NCBI GenBank assembly: GCA_030604165.1
Contig: JAUVWK010000012.1
Location: forward strand, 1 to 19,261
Length of the DNA: 19,261 nt
Source: Alphaproteobacteria bacterium
Lineage (GTDB): Bacteria > Pseudomonadota > Alphaproteobacteria > UBA828
Direction of reading: 5' to 3'
This document shows, in pieces, positions 7,325 through 16,493 of this stretch. The translations under genes and the position numbers were made by a program. The number at the start of each line of letters is the position of its first letter. Within the stretch, counting starts at the first letter, position 1. The notes beneath the pieces are model-generated. The model worked only from the letters and a program-made list of their open reading frames with translations. It did not search any database and was not told the DNA's origin.

Positions 7325-9155
7325 CTCGGTGGCCGGCCGCGCGGCGCTCGTGTGGTCGGCGCGGCTCGTGCCGCTTGCGGCGGGCCTGGCGATGCTCTGT
7401 CTGGCGGGTGGCCTCGCGGCTCAGGAATCGGAGGCCGATGCGCCGATGCGGCTGTTCCCGCTGGACTCCGAGCGGCAAACCGAGACCATCCAGTTGCGCC
7501 CGCCACCCGAGACCGAAGAAACGGTTCAGCCCGAGGCCGAAGGCGCGCTGGAAGAAGCCGGCGAGGACGGCATCCAAATCGGCACGCTCGAAGAGGTCGA
7601 TCCGGATTCGGTGGGCCTGTTCTCCGACCGCTATGGCGGCTTTCCGAGCGACCTGTGGCGCGAGACCAGCCGCCGCCTGGTCGAAAGCCTGTTGCCGCGT
7701 CTGCCGATCGAGGCGCCGTCTCCGACCATGCGTTCGCTCGCCCTCAGGCTGCTGCTCTCGCCCGGCAAACCGCCTGAAGGCGAGGGCGAGCGGGGCGCCT
7801 TGCTGCATCGCCGGGCGCTCGCCCTGGCCGGCATGGGCGAGTATGACGTCGCCATCGAAATGCTGCGCGCCGCGTCCGGTGTGGATTTCGGGGAGAGCCT
7901 CGCGCGTCTCGAGAGCGATCGCCGGTTCCGCGACCTCGACTATGTGGCGGCCTGCGGCCAAGTTAATGAGAATATTAGACAATTCTCGAACCCCTACTGG
8001 TTGAAGGCGCTGGTTTTTTGCCAAGCCCTGGAAGGAGAGTTCGAGGCGGCTTCGCTGGGCCTCGACCTTTTGCGCGAGTCGGGCGGGAGCGGCGATGAAA
8101 CCTTGGCCACTGTCGTCTTGGCCATGCGGGGCGAGGTCGAACCGGTGATCGAGACCCTGCCCAACCCGACCCCGCTTCATATCGCGATGTTACGTGCCGT
8201 GAAGGTGGCGCCGCCCGAAAGCGCGCTGGTCACGGCCAATCCTGCCGTGCTGCGCCTGATCGCCGCGGCGCCGGAGGTATCGATCGCGGTGCGCCTCAAC
8301 GCGGCCGAGCGCGCCGAAGCGGTCGGCGCCTTGCCCGCCGGCAGCATTGCCCAGCTTTATGCCAGTGTGCAGTTCTCGGCCGAAGAGAAGGCCAACCCGA
8401 TTTCCGCGGCCGAATCCCTGGCGGGGCCGCTCTCTCGGGCGCTGCTGTATCAAGCCGTTATCGCCGAGCCCGTGCCCACGGCGCGCGCCGAAATACTCCG
8501 GGTCGCCCTCGACAAGGCGCGCGCGGCGGGTCGTTTCACGACCATGGCTCGCACCGCCTTGATCGCCGTGCAAGAACTGGTCGTCGGGCCCGAGATGGTG
8601 TGGTTTGCCGCCGACGCCGGACGCGCCCTGTTCGCCGCCGGCCGCTGGGACGAGGCGGTCCGTTGGTTCGACCTGGCGGCGCAACAGTCCAGTCTCAACC
8701 AGGAGGCCGCGGCGGCGGCGGTGGCCCTGTGGCCGCTGGCGGCGTTGACAAGCGAGGTGGAAGAGGTCGACGTCGCCATGCTCGAAGCTTGGTGGAACGC
8801 GCAGGGCGGCGCCGCGGACCCCCGCGGCCACGCCCGCGCCGGCATGCTGCTCAGCCTGTTGCAGGCGCTCGGCCGCGGCGTTCCGCGGCAATATTGGGAG
8901 CGTCTGCTCACCGGGCCCTTGTCGCAGCCGGCCACCATGACCTCGCCTGCGCTGCACCATGCGTTGCGGGATGCCGCCGCCAACCGGCGCCTCGGTGGGA
9001 CCGTTCTGCTCGCGCTCTTGAGCCTTGGCGACGGCGGACCCGCCGCCGCCGGCCTGCCGACACTGGAGGCGGTGGTGACCAGTCTTCGCTTGGTGGGGCT
9101 CGAGTCCGATGCCCGGTCCCTCGCGCTAGAGGCGGCGCTGGCAGCCGGTCTCTAG
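7305..9155 (+). CDS. Conserved exported protein of unknown function, helical-repeat-like, 616 aa
   Basis: Not assignable to a named family. The N-terminus (1-39) has basic residues, a hydrophobic stretch LVPLAAGLAMLCLAGGLAA and a plausible signal peptidase site after AA (about 39), so it is probably periplasmic. Residues 40-95 are acidic, Pro/Glu-rich and likely disordered. A more conserved-looking segment, IGTLEEVDPDSVGLFSDRYG then GFPSDLWRETSRRLVESLLP, spans 92-131. The rest is Ala/Leu-rich helix, with TPR/SEL1-like pieces such as LALAGMGEYDVAIEMLRAA (172-190) and GRALFAAGRWDEAVRWFDLA. The mature part has only two cysteines, C217 and C239, which could form a disulfide. It overlaps the microprotein gene and ends 15 bases before xerD, so all three look like one operon. 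Confidence 0.85.
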   Translation: MIGSRNSSVAGRAALVWSARLVPLAAGLAMLCLAGGLAAQESEADAPMRLFPLDSERQTETIQLRPPPETEETVQPEAEGALEEAGEDGIQIGTLEEVDPDSVGLFSDRYGGFPSDLWRETSRRLVESLLPRLPIEAPSPTMRSLALRLLLSPGKPPEGEGERGALLHRRALALAGMGEYDVAIEMLRAASGVDFGESLARLESDRRFRDLDYVAACGQVNENIRQFSNPYWLKALVFCQALEGEFEAASLGLDLLRESGGSGDETLATVVLAMRGEVEPVIETLPNPTPLHIAMLRAVKVAPPESALVTANPAVLRLIAAAPEVSIAVRLNAAERAEAVGALPAGSIAQLYASVQFSAEEKANPISAAESLAGPLSRALLYQAVIAEPVPTARAEILRVALDKARAAGRFTTMARTALIAVQELVVGPEMVWFAADAGRALFAAGRWDEAVRWFDLAAQQSSLNQEAAAAAVALWPLAALTSEVEEVDVAMLEAWWNAQGGAADPRGHARAGMLLSLLQALGRGVPRQYWERLLTGPLSQPATMTSPALHHALRDAAANRRLGGTVLLALLSLGDGGPAAAGLPTLEAVVTSLRLVGLESDARSLALEAALAAGL

Positions 9156-9170
9156 AGACCGGGCGCTCCC

Positions 9171-10169
9171 GTGTCCACGCCGCGGCCGGGCTTCGACGAG
9201 CGCTTCATCGACAGCTTTCTCGAGATGATGGCGGCCGAACGCGGTGCCGCGTCGAACACGCTCGCGGCCTATCGGCACGATCTCCGCCACTTCGAGGGCT
9301 TCGTGGCGGCGGCCGGCGCGTCGCTCGCGACGGCGGATAGCGCCCTGATCCGGGCCTATCTGGGGGCGCTCGCCGAGGCCGGCATGACGCCGCGTTCGGC
9401 GGCGCGGCGGGTCTCGAGCCTGCGTCAATTCTTTCGCTTCTTGCTCGCCGAAAACATCCGCACCGACGATCCCAGTGCCGTGGTCGAAGGGCCGCGCCTC
9501 GGGCGCAGCCTGCCCAAGGTGCTCGCGGAAACCGAGGTCGAGGCGCTGCTGGCGGCGGCGCGCGCCCGCATCGCGCGCGCCTCGCGCGCCGCGCGGGCCG
9601 AGGCGGATGCCTTGCGCCTTGCGGCCCTGGTCGAGCTGCTCTACGCCACGGGACTGCGGGTCTCCGAGCTGGTCGGCCTGCCGCTCGCCGCCATCCGCAA
9701 AGACGCGCGTTGCCTGCTGGTGCGCGGCAAGGGCGGCCATGAGCGGCTGGTGCCGCTGGGCGAGCCGGCCGCGGCGGCGGTCGCCGCGTATCTTGCGGTG
9801 CGCCAATATCATGTAGGCGCCGGGGCGGGCGCCAGGGCCGGCGCCGGGGCGGGCGAGGGGGCTTCGCGCTGGTTGTTTCCCTCGCGCGCGGCCCGCGGTC
9901 ATCTCACGCGCCACCGCTTCGCCCAAATGCTGAAGGCGCTCGCGCTGGAGGCCGGGATCGCACCCCAAGCCGTATCGCCGCACGTGCTGCGCCATGCCTT
10001 CGCGAGCCATTTGCTGGCCCATGGCGCGGACCTGCGCGCGGTGCAGAAAATGCTCGGCCATGCCGACATCTCGACCACCCAAATTTACACCCACGTGTTG
10101 GACGAGCGCCTCAAGGCGCTGGTGCGCGAGCACCATCCGCTGGCCGGCGCGGGCGATGTAAGTGGTTGA
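9171..10169 (+). CDS. xerD: Tyrosine recombinase XerD
   Basis: Site-specific recombinase that, with XerC at dif and under FtsK control, resolves chromosome dimers. The 332-aa product has an N-terminal core-binding domain (about 8-100) and a catalytic domain with the complete active site: R163 (TGLRVSE), K187 (RGKGGHERLVPL), H271 and R274 (HVLRHAFASH), H297 (LGHADISTTQIY) and Y306. It is longer than the usual ~300 aa because of an Arg/Ala-rich insertion (131-145) and a Gly/Ala repeat (216-231) before the WLFPS strand. It starts with GTG 9171, with poor ribosome binding site, 15 bases after the 616-aa gene. Placement among housekeeping genes, with no att sites or cargo, supports XerD over a mobile-element integrase; XerC is the other possibility. 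Confidence 0.92.
   Translation: MSTPRPGFDERFIDSFLEMMAAERGAASNTLAAYRHDLRHFEGFVAAAGASLATADSALIRAYLGALAEAGMTPRSAARRVSSLRQFFRFLLAENIRTDDPSAVVEGPRLGRSLPKVLAETEVEALLAAARARIARASRAARAEADALRLAALVELLYATGLRVSELVGLPLAAIRKDARCLLVRGKGGHERLVPLGEPAAAAVAAYLAVRQYHVGAGAGARAGAGAGEGASRWLFPSRAARGHLTRHRFAQMLKALALEAGIAPQAVSPHVLRHAFASHLLAHGADLRAVQKMLGHADISTTQIYTHVLDERLKALVREHHPLAGAGDVSG
9816..9855 (+). repeat. In-frame 24-bp-period repeat in xerD coding a Gly/Ala insertion
   Basis: The 16-mer GGCGCCGGGGCGGGCG occurs at 9816-9831 and again at 9840-9855, 24 bases (8 codons) apart. It encodes two 8-residue units, GAGAGARA and GAGAGEGA (residues 216-231), inside the catalytic domain. Confidence 0.9.
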
Positions 10170-10266
10170 CTTTGGCAGGGCTTAGCGGCAAGTACGCATG
10201 CCATCGCTTTGCCCGGGCGTTCGCAAGGGGCGTTTGAGCGCGCGAAGCTGCGGAGAATAAGCGGAC

Positions 10267-11271
10267 GTGAGCTTCACCAGCTATCCTCAGGCCAAGCCGC
10301 GTCTGCACCGCAGCGAGCTCGCCGTGCCGGCCAGCCAGCCCAAGTTTTTCGAGAAGGCCGCGGCCTCCGAGGCCGATGCGGTGTTTCTCGATTTGGAAGA
10401 CGCCGTCGCGCCCGACGAGAAGGATCAGGCGCGCAAAAACGCGATTCAGGCGCTCAACGATATCGACTGGGGCGAGCACATCATCTCGGTCCGCATCAAC
10501 GGCCTCGATACCCATTACATGTACCGCGACGTCGTCGATGTCGTCGAGCAGGCCGGCGGCGCGCTCGACATGATCGTCATTCCCAAGGTGGGCACCGCGG
10601 CCGATGTCTACGCGCTGGACATGCTGGTCACGCAGATCGAGCAGGCCAAGGGGCTGGCGCGGCGCATCGGCTTCTCGCTGATCATCGAGACCGCGCTCGG
10701 CATGGCCAATGTCCAGGACATCGCCGGCGCGAGCCCGCGCAACGAGGCCCTGAACTTCGGCGTCGCCGACTTTGCCGCCTCGACGCGCATGCGTCTGACC
10801 GATATCGGCGGCGCCAGTCCGGATTACACCGTGCTGACCGGCGGGCCGCAAGACCTTGAACGCGAGGTGCATTGGAACGACGTATGGCATTATGGATTGG
10901 CCCGGATCGTGGTGGCTGGGCGGGCGCGCGGCTTGCGCGTGCTCGACGGCCCGTACGGAGATTTCAACGACCCCGAGGGCTATCGCGCCGCCGCGCGGCG
11001 CGCCGCCACGCTGGGCTGCGACGGCAAATGGGCGATCCACCCCAAGCAGGTGGCGCTCGCCAACGAGGTGATGAGCCCGCGCGCCGAGGAAGTGCGCCAC
11101 GCCGAGCGCGTGCTCGAGGCGATGGCGGCGGCGACGGCAGCCGGGCAGGGCGCGGTGGCGCTGGACGGCCGCCTGATCGACATCGCCTCGATCCGGCACG
11201 CCGAGGCGCTGGTGCAGACGGCGCGGCGGATCGAGGCGCGCAAGCCCGCCTCGCGCGCGGCCGGGAACTGA
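10267..11271 (+). CDS. mcl: Malyl-CoA lyase / beta-methylmalyl-CoA lyase (HpcH/HpaI-CitE superfamily)
   Basis: A 334-aa CoA-ester lyase. The whole length resembles MclA/Mcl1 of methylotrophic and purple alphaproteobacteria as I remember them: PRLHRSELAVPASQP (11-25), VFLDLEDAVAPDEKDQARKN (39-58), SVRINGLDTHYMYRDVVDVV (74-93), and KWAIHPKQVALANEV (254-268). R76, E141 (SLIIETALGMANV) and D168 (FGVADFAAS) are the expected substrate and Mg2+ residues. It cleaves L-malyl-CoA to glyoxylate and acetyl-CoA, or beta-methylmalyl-CoA to glyoxylate and propionyl-CoA, in the serine cycle, ethylmalonyl-CoA pathway or related routes; the window does not decide between these. It starts with GTG 10267, with GGAG 11 bases upstream. 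It lies between xerD and accA, 97 bases after xerD, and could be co-transcribed with accA 63 bases downstream. Confidence 0.92.
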   Translation: MSFTSYPQAKPRLHRSELAVPASQPKFFEKAAASEADAVFLDLEDAVAPDEKDQARKNAIQALNDIDWGEHIISVRINGLDTHYMYRDVVDVVEQAGGALDMIVIPKVGTAADVYALDMLVTQIEQAKGLARRIGFSLIIETALGMANVQDIAGASPRNEALNFGVADFAASTRMRLTDIGGASPDYTVLTGGPQDLEREVHWNDVWHYGLARIVVAGRARGLRVLDGPYGDFNDPEGYRAAARRAATLGCDGKWAIHPKQVALANEVMSPRAEEVRHAERVLEAMAAATAAGQGAVALDGRLIDIASIRHAEALVQTARRIEARKPASRAAGN

Positions 11272-11304
11272 CCGGCGCCGCGCCAACGTGCCGGCCCGAA
11301 ACGC

Positions 11305-11334
11305 CCAGATCGAAACGTCCCAGATCGAAACGTC
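11305..11334. repeat. Exact 15-bp tandem duplication ending at the accA start codon
   Basis: CCAGATCGAAACGTC occurs at 11305-11319 and 11320-11334, with the accA ATG directly after at 11335. A diverged third unit (CCGAAACGC) lies just before at 11296-11304. No ribosome binding site is seen in the repeat. Confidence 0.95.
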
Positions 11335-12291
11335 ATGTATAGCTATTTGGACTTCGAAAAACCGATCGCCGAGATCGAAGGCAAGATCAAGGAACTTCGC
11401 CATCTCAGCGACGACAGCGGCGTCAACATCCTGGACGAGGTCTCGCGCCTGCAGGGCAAGGTCGACCGGCTGCTGCGCCAGACCTACAGCCGGCTTACGC
11501 CGTGGCAAAAGACCCTGGTCGCGCGCCACCAGCTCAGGCCGCATTTCTCGGACTATAGCGCCGCCTTGATCGAGGACTTCACGCCGCTCGCGGGCGACCG
11601 GCTATTCGGCGAGGACCGCGCCATCATCGGCGGCTTGGGCCGCTTCCGCGGCCGCTCGGTAATGATCATGGGGCACGAGAAGGGCGCCGACACCGACGAC
11701 CGGGTATTGCACAATTTCGGCATGCCGAACCCGGAAGGCTATCGCAAGGCGGTGCGCCTGATGCGGCTGGCGGAGCGCTTCGACCTGCCCGCCATCACCT
11801 TGGTCGACACGCCGGGCGCCCACCCCGGCATCGGCGCGGAGGAGCGCGGCCAGGCGGGGGCCATCGCGCGCAGTATCGAGACCTGCCTGGATCTGCGCGT
11901 GCCAATGATCAGCGTCATCATCGGCGAGGGCGGCTCGGGCGGGGCGATCGCGCTGGCGGCCGCCGACCGGGTCATCATGCAGGAGCACGCGATCTATTCG
12001 GTGATTTCGCCGGAGGGCTGCTCCTCGATTCTGTGGCGCAGCGCCGAGCACGCGCGCGAGGCGGCGGAGGCGCTCAAGATGACCTCCGAAGACCTCCTGA
12101 AACTCGGGGTCATCGATGCCGTGGTGGAGGAGCCGGTGGGCGGCGCCCACCGTGCGCCGGAGACCGCGATCGAGCGCGTGGGCGACGCGATCGAGCGCGC
12201 GCTGGCCGAATTGCGGCCGCTATCCGGCGGCGAGTTGCGTAGCCGCCGGCGCCAGAAGTTTCTCGAGATGGGAAAATTGACCCTCGGCTAG
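11335..12291 (+). CDS. accA: Acetyl-CoA carboxylase carboxyltransferase subunit alpha
   Basis: With AccD this forms the carboxyltransferase that moves CO2 from biotin-BCCP to acetyl-CoA, giving malonyl-CoA for fatty acid synthesis. The 318-aa protein has the typical start MYSYLDFEKPIAEIEGKI, the AccA signature MIMGHEKGADTDDR (110-123), LVDTPGAHPGIGAEERGQ (156-173) and the oxyanion-hole segment GEGGSGGAIALA (197-208), with YSVISPEGCSSILWR (221-235) as in the family. Length is normal. The ATG at 11335 is set by the conserved N-terminus, although no Shine-Dalgarno sequence is visible and a 15-bp duplication abuts it. It follows mcl on the same strand and is convergent with secA. Confidence 0.97.
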   Translation: MYSYLDFEKPIAEIEGKIKELRHLSDDSGVNILDEVSRLQGKVDRLLRQTYSRLTPWQKTLVARHQLRPHFSDYSAALIEDFTPLAGDRLFGEDRAIIGGLGRFRGRSVMIMGHEKGADTDDRVLHNFGMPNPEGYRKAVRLMRLAERFDLPAITLVDTPGAHPGIGAEERGQAGAIARSIETCLDLRVPMISVIIGEGGSGGAIALAAADRVIMQEHAIYSVISPEGCSSILWRSAEHAREAAEALKMTSEDLLKLGVIDAVVEEPVGGAHRAPETAIERVGDAIERALAELRPLSGGELRSRRRQKFLEMGKLTLG

Positions 12292-12315
12292 GGCGTTTCC
12301 CACGGGCGTGGAACC

Positions 12316-12393
12316 GCACCGGCCCGCTCCTCTTCTCGGCCACCCACAAGCGTACACTGCCATGGGTGGCCGGGAGGGCGAGCGGGCCGGTGC
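12316..12393. terminator. Long hairpin between convergent accA and secA (probable bidirectional terminator)
   Basis: Two 31-base arms (12316-12346 and 12363-12393) flank a 16-base loop. The outer 14 bases (GCACCGGCCCGCTC / GAGCGGGCCGGTGC) and inner 9 (GGCCACCCA / TGGGTGGCC) pair perfectly; the middle 8 pair with one mismatch and three G-U wobbles when read as plus-strand RNA. No T-run follows on either side, so it is not a textbook intrinsic terminator, but its position between two stop codons fits transcription end or mRNA 3' protection. A small second hairpin (CCACG/CGTGG, about 12300-12311) lies on the accA side. Confidence 0.7.
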
Positions 12394-12423
12394 CGCATGC
12401 AACGAAGGGCGCTCGCCGCCGGC

Positions 12424-15201
<2,778 letters not shown>

Positions 15202-15257
15202 GGAAAACCTCGGACATCGTAAATATTCGGGTCGGACGGAACGTGACCCGTGGGTGA

Positions 15258-15286
15258 CAGATAAGCAAGGCGCCCTGCGGTGTCAA
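15258..15286 (-). promoter_or_regulatory. Candidate secA promoter
   Basis: On the minus strand a perfect -35 TTGACA (15286-15281), an exact 17-base spacer and TATCTG (15263-15258) stand about 57 bases before the secA ATG. The three inverted repeats at 15304-15470 lie just upstream of this -35. Confidence 0.6.
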
Positions 15287-15303
15287 CGACCGGTCTGCGC
15301 GCC

Positions 15304-15331
15304 GCCATGGTCGGCTTGTGCGGACCATGGC
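15304..15331. repeat. Inverted repeat GCCATGGTC / GACCATGGC
   Basis: A perfect 9-bp inverted repeat (15304-15312 and 15323-15331) with a 10-base loop. It lies between the secA promoter and the first TAGAGC palindrome, one base from the latter, in the only gene-free stretch over 300 bases (15202-15529). Confidence 0.85.
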
Positions 15332-15332
15332 C

Positions 15333-15396
15333 TAGAGCGGGTCGTGATTGATCGGAACCATGAGGTGGCTCCGATCAATCACGTGAATCCGCTCTA
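15333..15396. repeat. Palindromic element A with TAGAGC...GCTCTA ends
   Basis: TAGAGCGG (15333-15340) pairs with CCGCTCTA (15389-15396), and CGTGATTGATCGGA (15343-15356) pairs perfectly with TCCGATCAATCACG (15370-15383), leaving a small internal loop and a 13-base terminal loop. It resembles the dispersed intergenic palindromes I recall from alphaproteobacterial genomes. No coding potential. Confidence 0.85.
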
Positions 15397-15407
15397 TGTC
15401 AAACAGT

Positions 15408-15470
15408 TAGAGCAGATTCACCGGATCGATGAATCGCTGAAGCGATTCTCATCGACCCGGTTCTGCTCTA
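15408..15470. repeat. Palindromic element B with TAGAGC...GCTCTA ends
   Basis: TAGAGCAGA (15408-15416) pairs with TCTGCTCTA (15462-15470). Inside, CCGG (15421-15424/15457-15460), TCGATGA/TCATCGA (15426-15432/15449-15455) and ATCGCT/AGCGAT (15433-15438/15441-15446) continue the stem almost to the centre. It shares terminal hexamers with element A, 11 bases away, but the stem cores differ. It ends about 60 bases before the parvulin ATG and may be in that gene's leader. Confidence 0.85.
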
Positions 15471-15529
15471 TGTGCATGATGCGCGAAATGCCGGGCCGTC
15501 GCGGGCCCGCCGCCAGGAAAGGATAATAC

Positions 15530-16462
15530 ATGCCTCGATTTTCGCCATGGGCGCTAGGCGCGCCGCTACGGGCGCGCCGCGGCCTTGCGTCGCTGGCGCT
15601 GGGGTTTTGCCTTGTCGCCGGGCTGCTCGCGCCGCCCGCGGCCGCCGCCGCCGATAGCACCGAGGCGGCGGATGTCACCGTCGCCGTGGTCAACGGCACG
15701 GCGATTCGCGGTTCCGAGCTTTTGCTCGCCTACGAAGCGCTGCCCGAGCAATATCGCGGCCAGCCAGCCGGATTGCTGATCGGCGCCATCGTCGAGCAGC
15801 TTATCGACCTCAAGCTGATGGCGGCGCTGGCGCGCGAACGCGGCCTGGCGGAGGACCCCGCCGTGCTTGCCCGGGTCGTCTTCTTCAAAGAGCAATTGCT
15901 GCGTCAGAGCTATCTGACGGCGCTCGTCGAGGAGCGCGTCACCGACGACCTGCTGCATGCCCGCTTTGAGCTGCTCAAGGAGCGCACGCCCGCGCACGAC
16001 GAGGTGCGGGCCAGTCACATCCTGTTGTCGAGCGAGGCCGATGCCCAGGCGGTGGCCGAGGCGCTCCAGGGCGGCGCCGATTTCGCCGCCCTGGCCCGCG
16101 AGCGCTCCATCGGGCCGAGCGGACCGAAGGGCGGCGATCTGGGCTATTTCACGCGCGACCGCATGATTCCCGAGTTTTCCGACGCCGCCTTCGCGCTCGC
16201 CGTGGGCGAAGTGTCGGCACCGGTGCAGAGCGAATATGGTTGGCATGTGATCAAGCTGGAGGACCGCCGCACGGCGCCGCCGCCTTCCTACGAGGAATCG
16301 GTGTGGAGCGTGCGCGACATCCTGACCCAGGAGGTCGTCACCGAGGCCGTTCGCGCGGCGCGGGAGGGCGCGGTGATCGAGCGTAGGGACGTGGACCCGG
16401 GTATCCTCGGCCTGGGCGCCGCGGCCGGCGAGGCGCCGCCACCGGCCGTTAGCGCGCAATAA
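15530..16462 (+). CDS. Periplasmic peptidylprolyl isomerase (parvulin/PpiC type)
   Basis: A 310-aa exported foldase. The signal peptide has a twin-arginine-looking but probably ordinary Sec n-region (RARRG), a hydrophobic core LASLALGFCLVAGLLA and a cleavage region PPAAAAADS near residues 38-42. A SurA_N-like helical segment follows (about 48-150), then one parvulin domain (about 158-248): RASHILLSSEADAQAVAEAL, GGDLGYFTRDRMIPEF (201-216) and YGWHVIKLED (236-245). It should catalyse proline isomerisation or chaperone envelope proteins exported by Sec, which suits its place beside secA. A strong AGGAAAGG precedes ATG 15530. The C-terminal 20 residues are Ala/Pro-rich. It is followed by argJ after 31 bases. 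Confidence 0.94.
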   Translation: MPRFSPWALGAPLRARRGLASLALGFCLVAGLLAPPAAAAADSTEAADVTVAVVNGTAIRGSELLLAYEALPEQYRGQPAGLLIGAIVEQLIDLKLMAALARERGLAEDPAVLARVVFFKEQLLRQSYLTALVEERVTDDLLHARFELLKERTPAHDEVRASHILLSSEADAQAVAEALQGGADFAALARERSIGPSGPKGGDLGYFTRDRMIPEFSDAAFALAVGEVSAPVQSEYGWHVIKLEDRRTAPPPSYEESVWSVRDILTQEVVTEAVRAAREGAVIERRDVDPGILGLGAAAGEAPPPAVSAQ

Positions 16463-16493
16463 GGCGGCGCTCGCGCGCGCCCGAGAAACGACC

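Noticed and set aside
9171..10169. Tyrosine recombinase as sign of a genomic island
   Set aside because: Sequence and context fit housekeeping XerD; no tRNA, att repeats, cargo or composition shift around it.
10170..10266. Promoter or terminator between xerD and mcl
   Set aside because: Contains GCATGC and GCCCGGGC palindromes, but no convincing -35/-10 pair or hairpin with tail.
10111..11544. 477-codon minus-strand frame across xerD end, mcl and accA start
   Set aside because: Spans three gene boundaries and lacks family features; the plus-strand genes are unambiguous.
15530..15660. Tat signal peptide in the parvulin protein
   Set aside because: The n-region has arginines (RARRG) but not an RRxFLK motif; an ordinary Sec signal is more likely.
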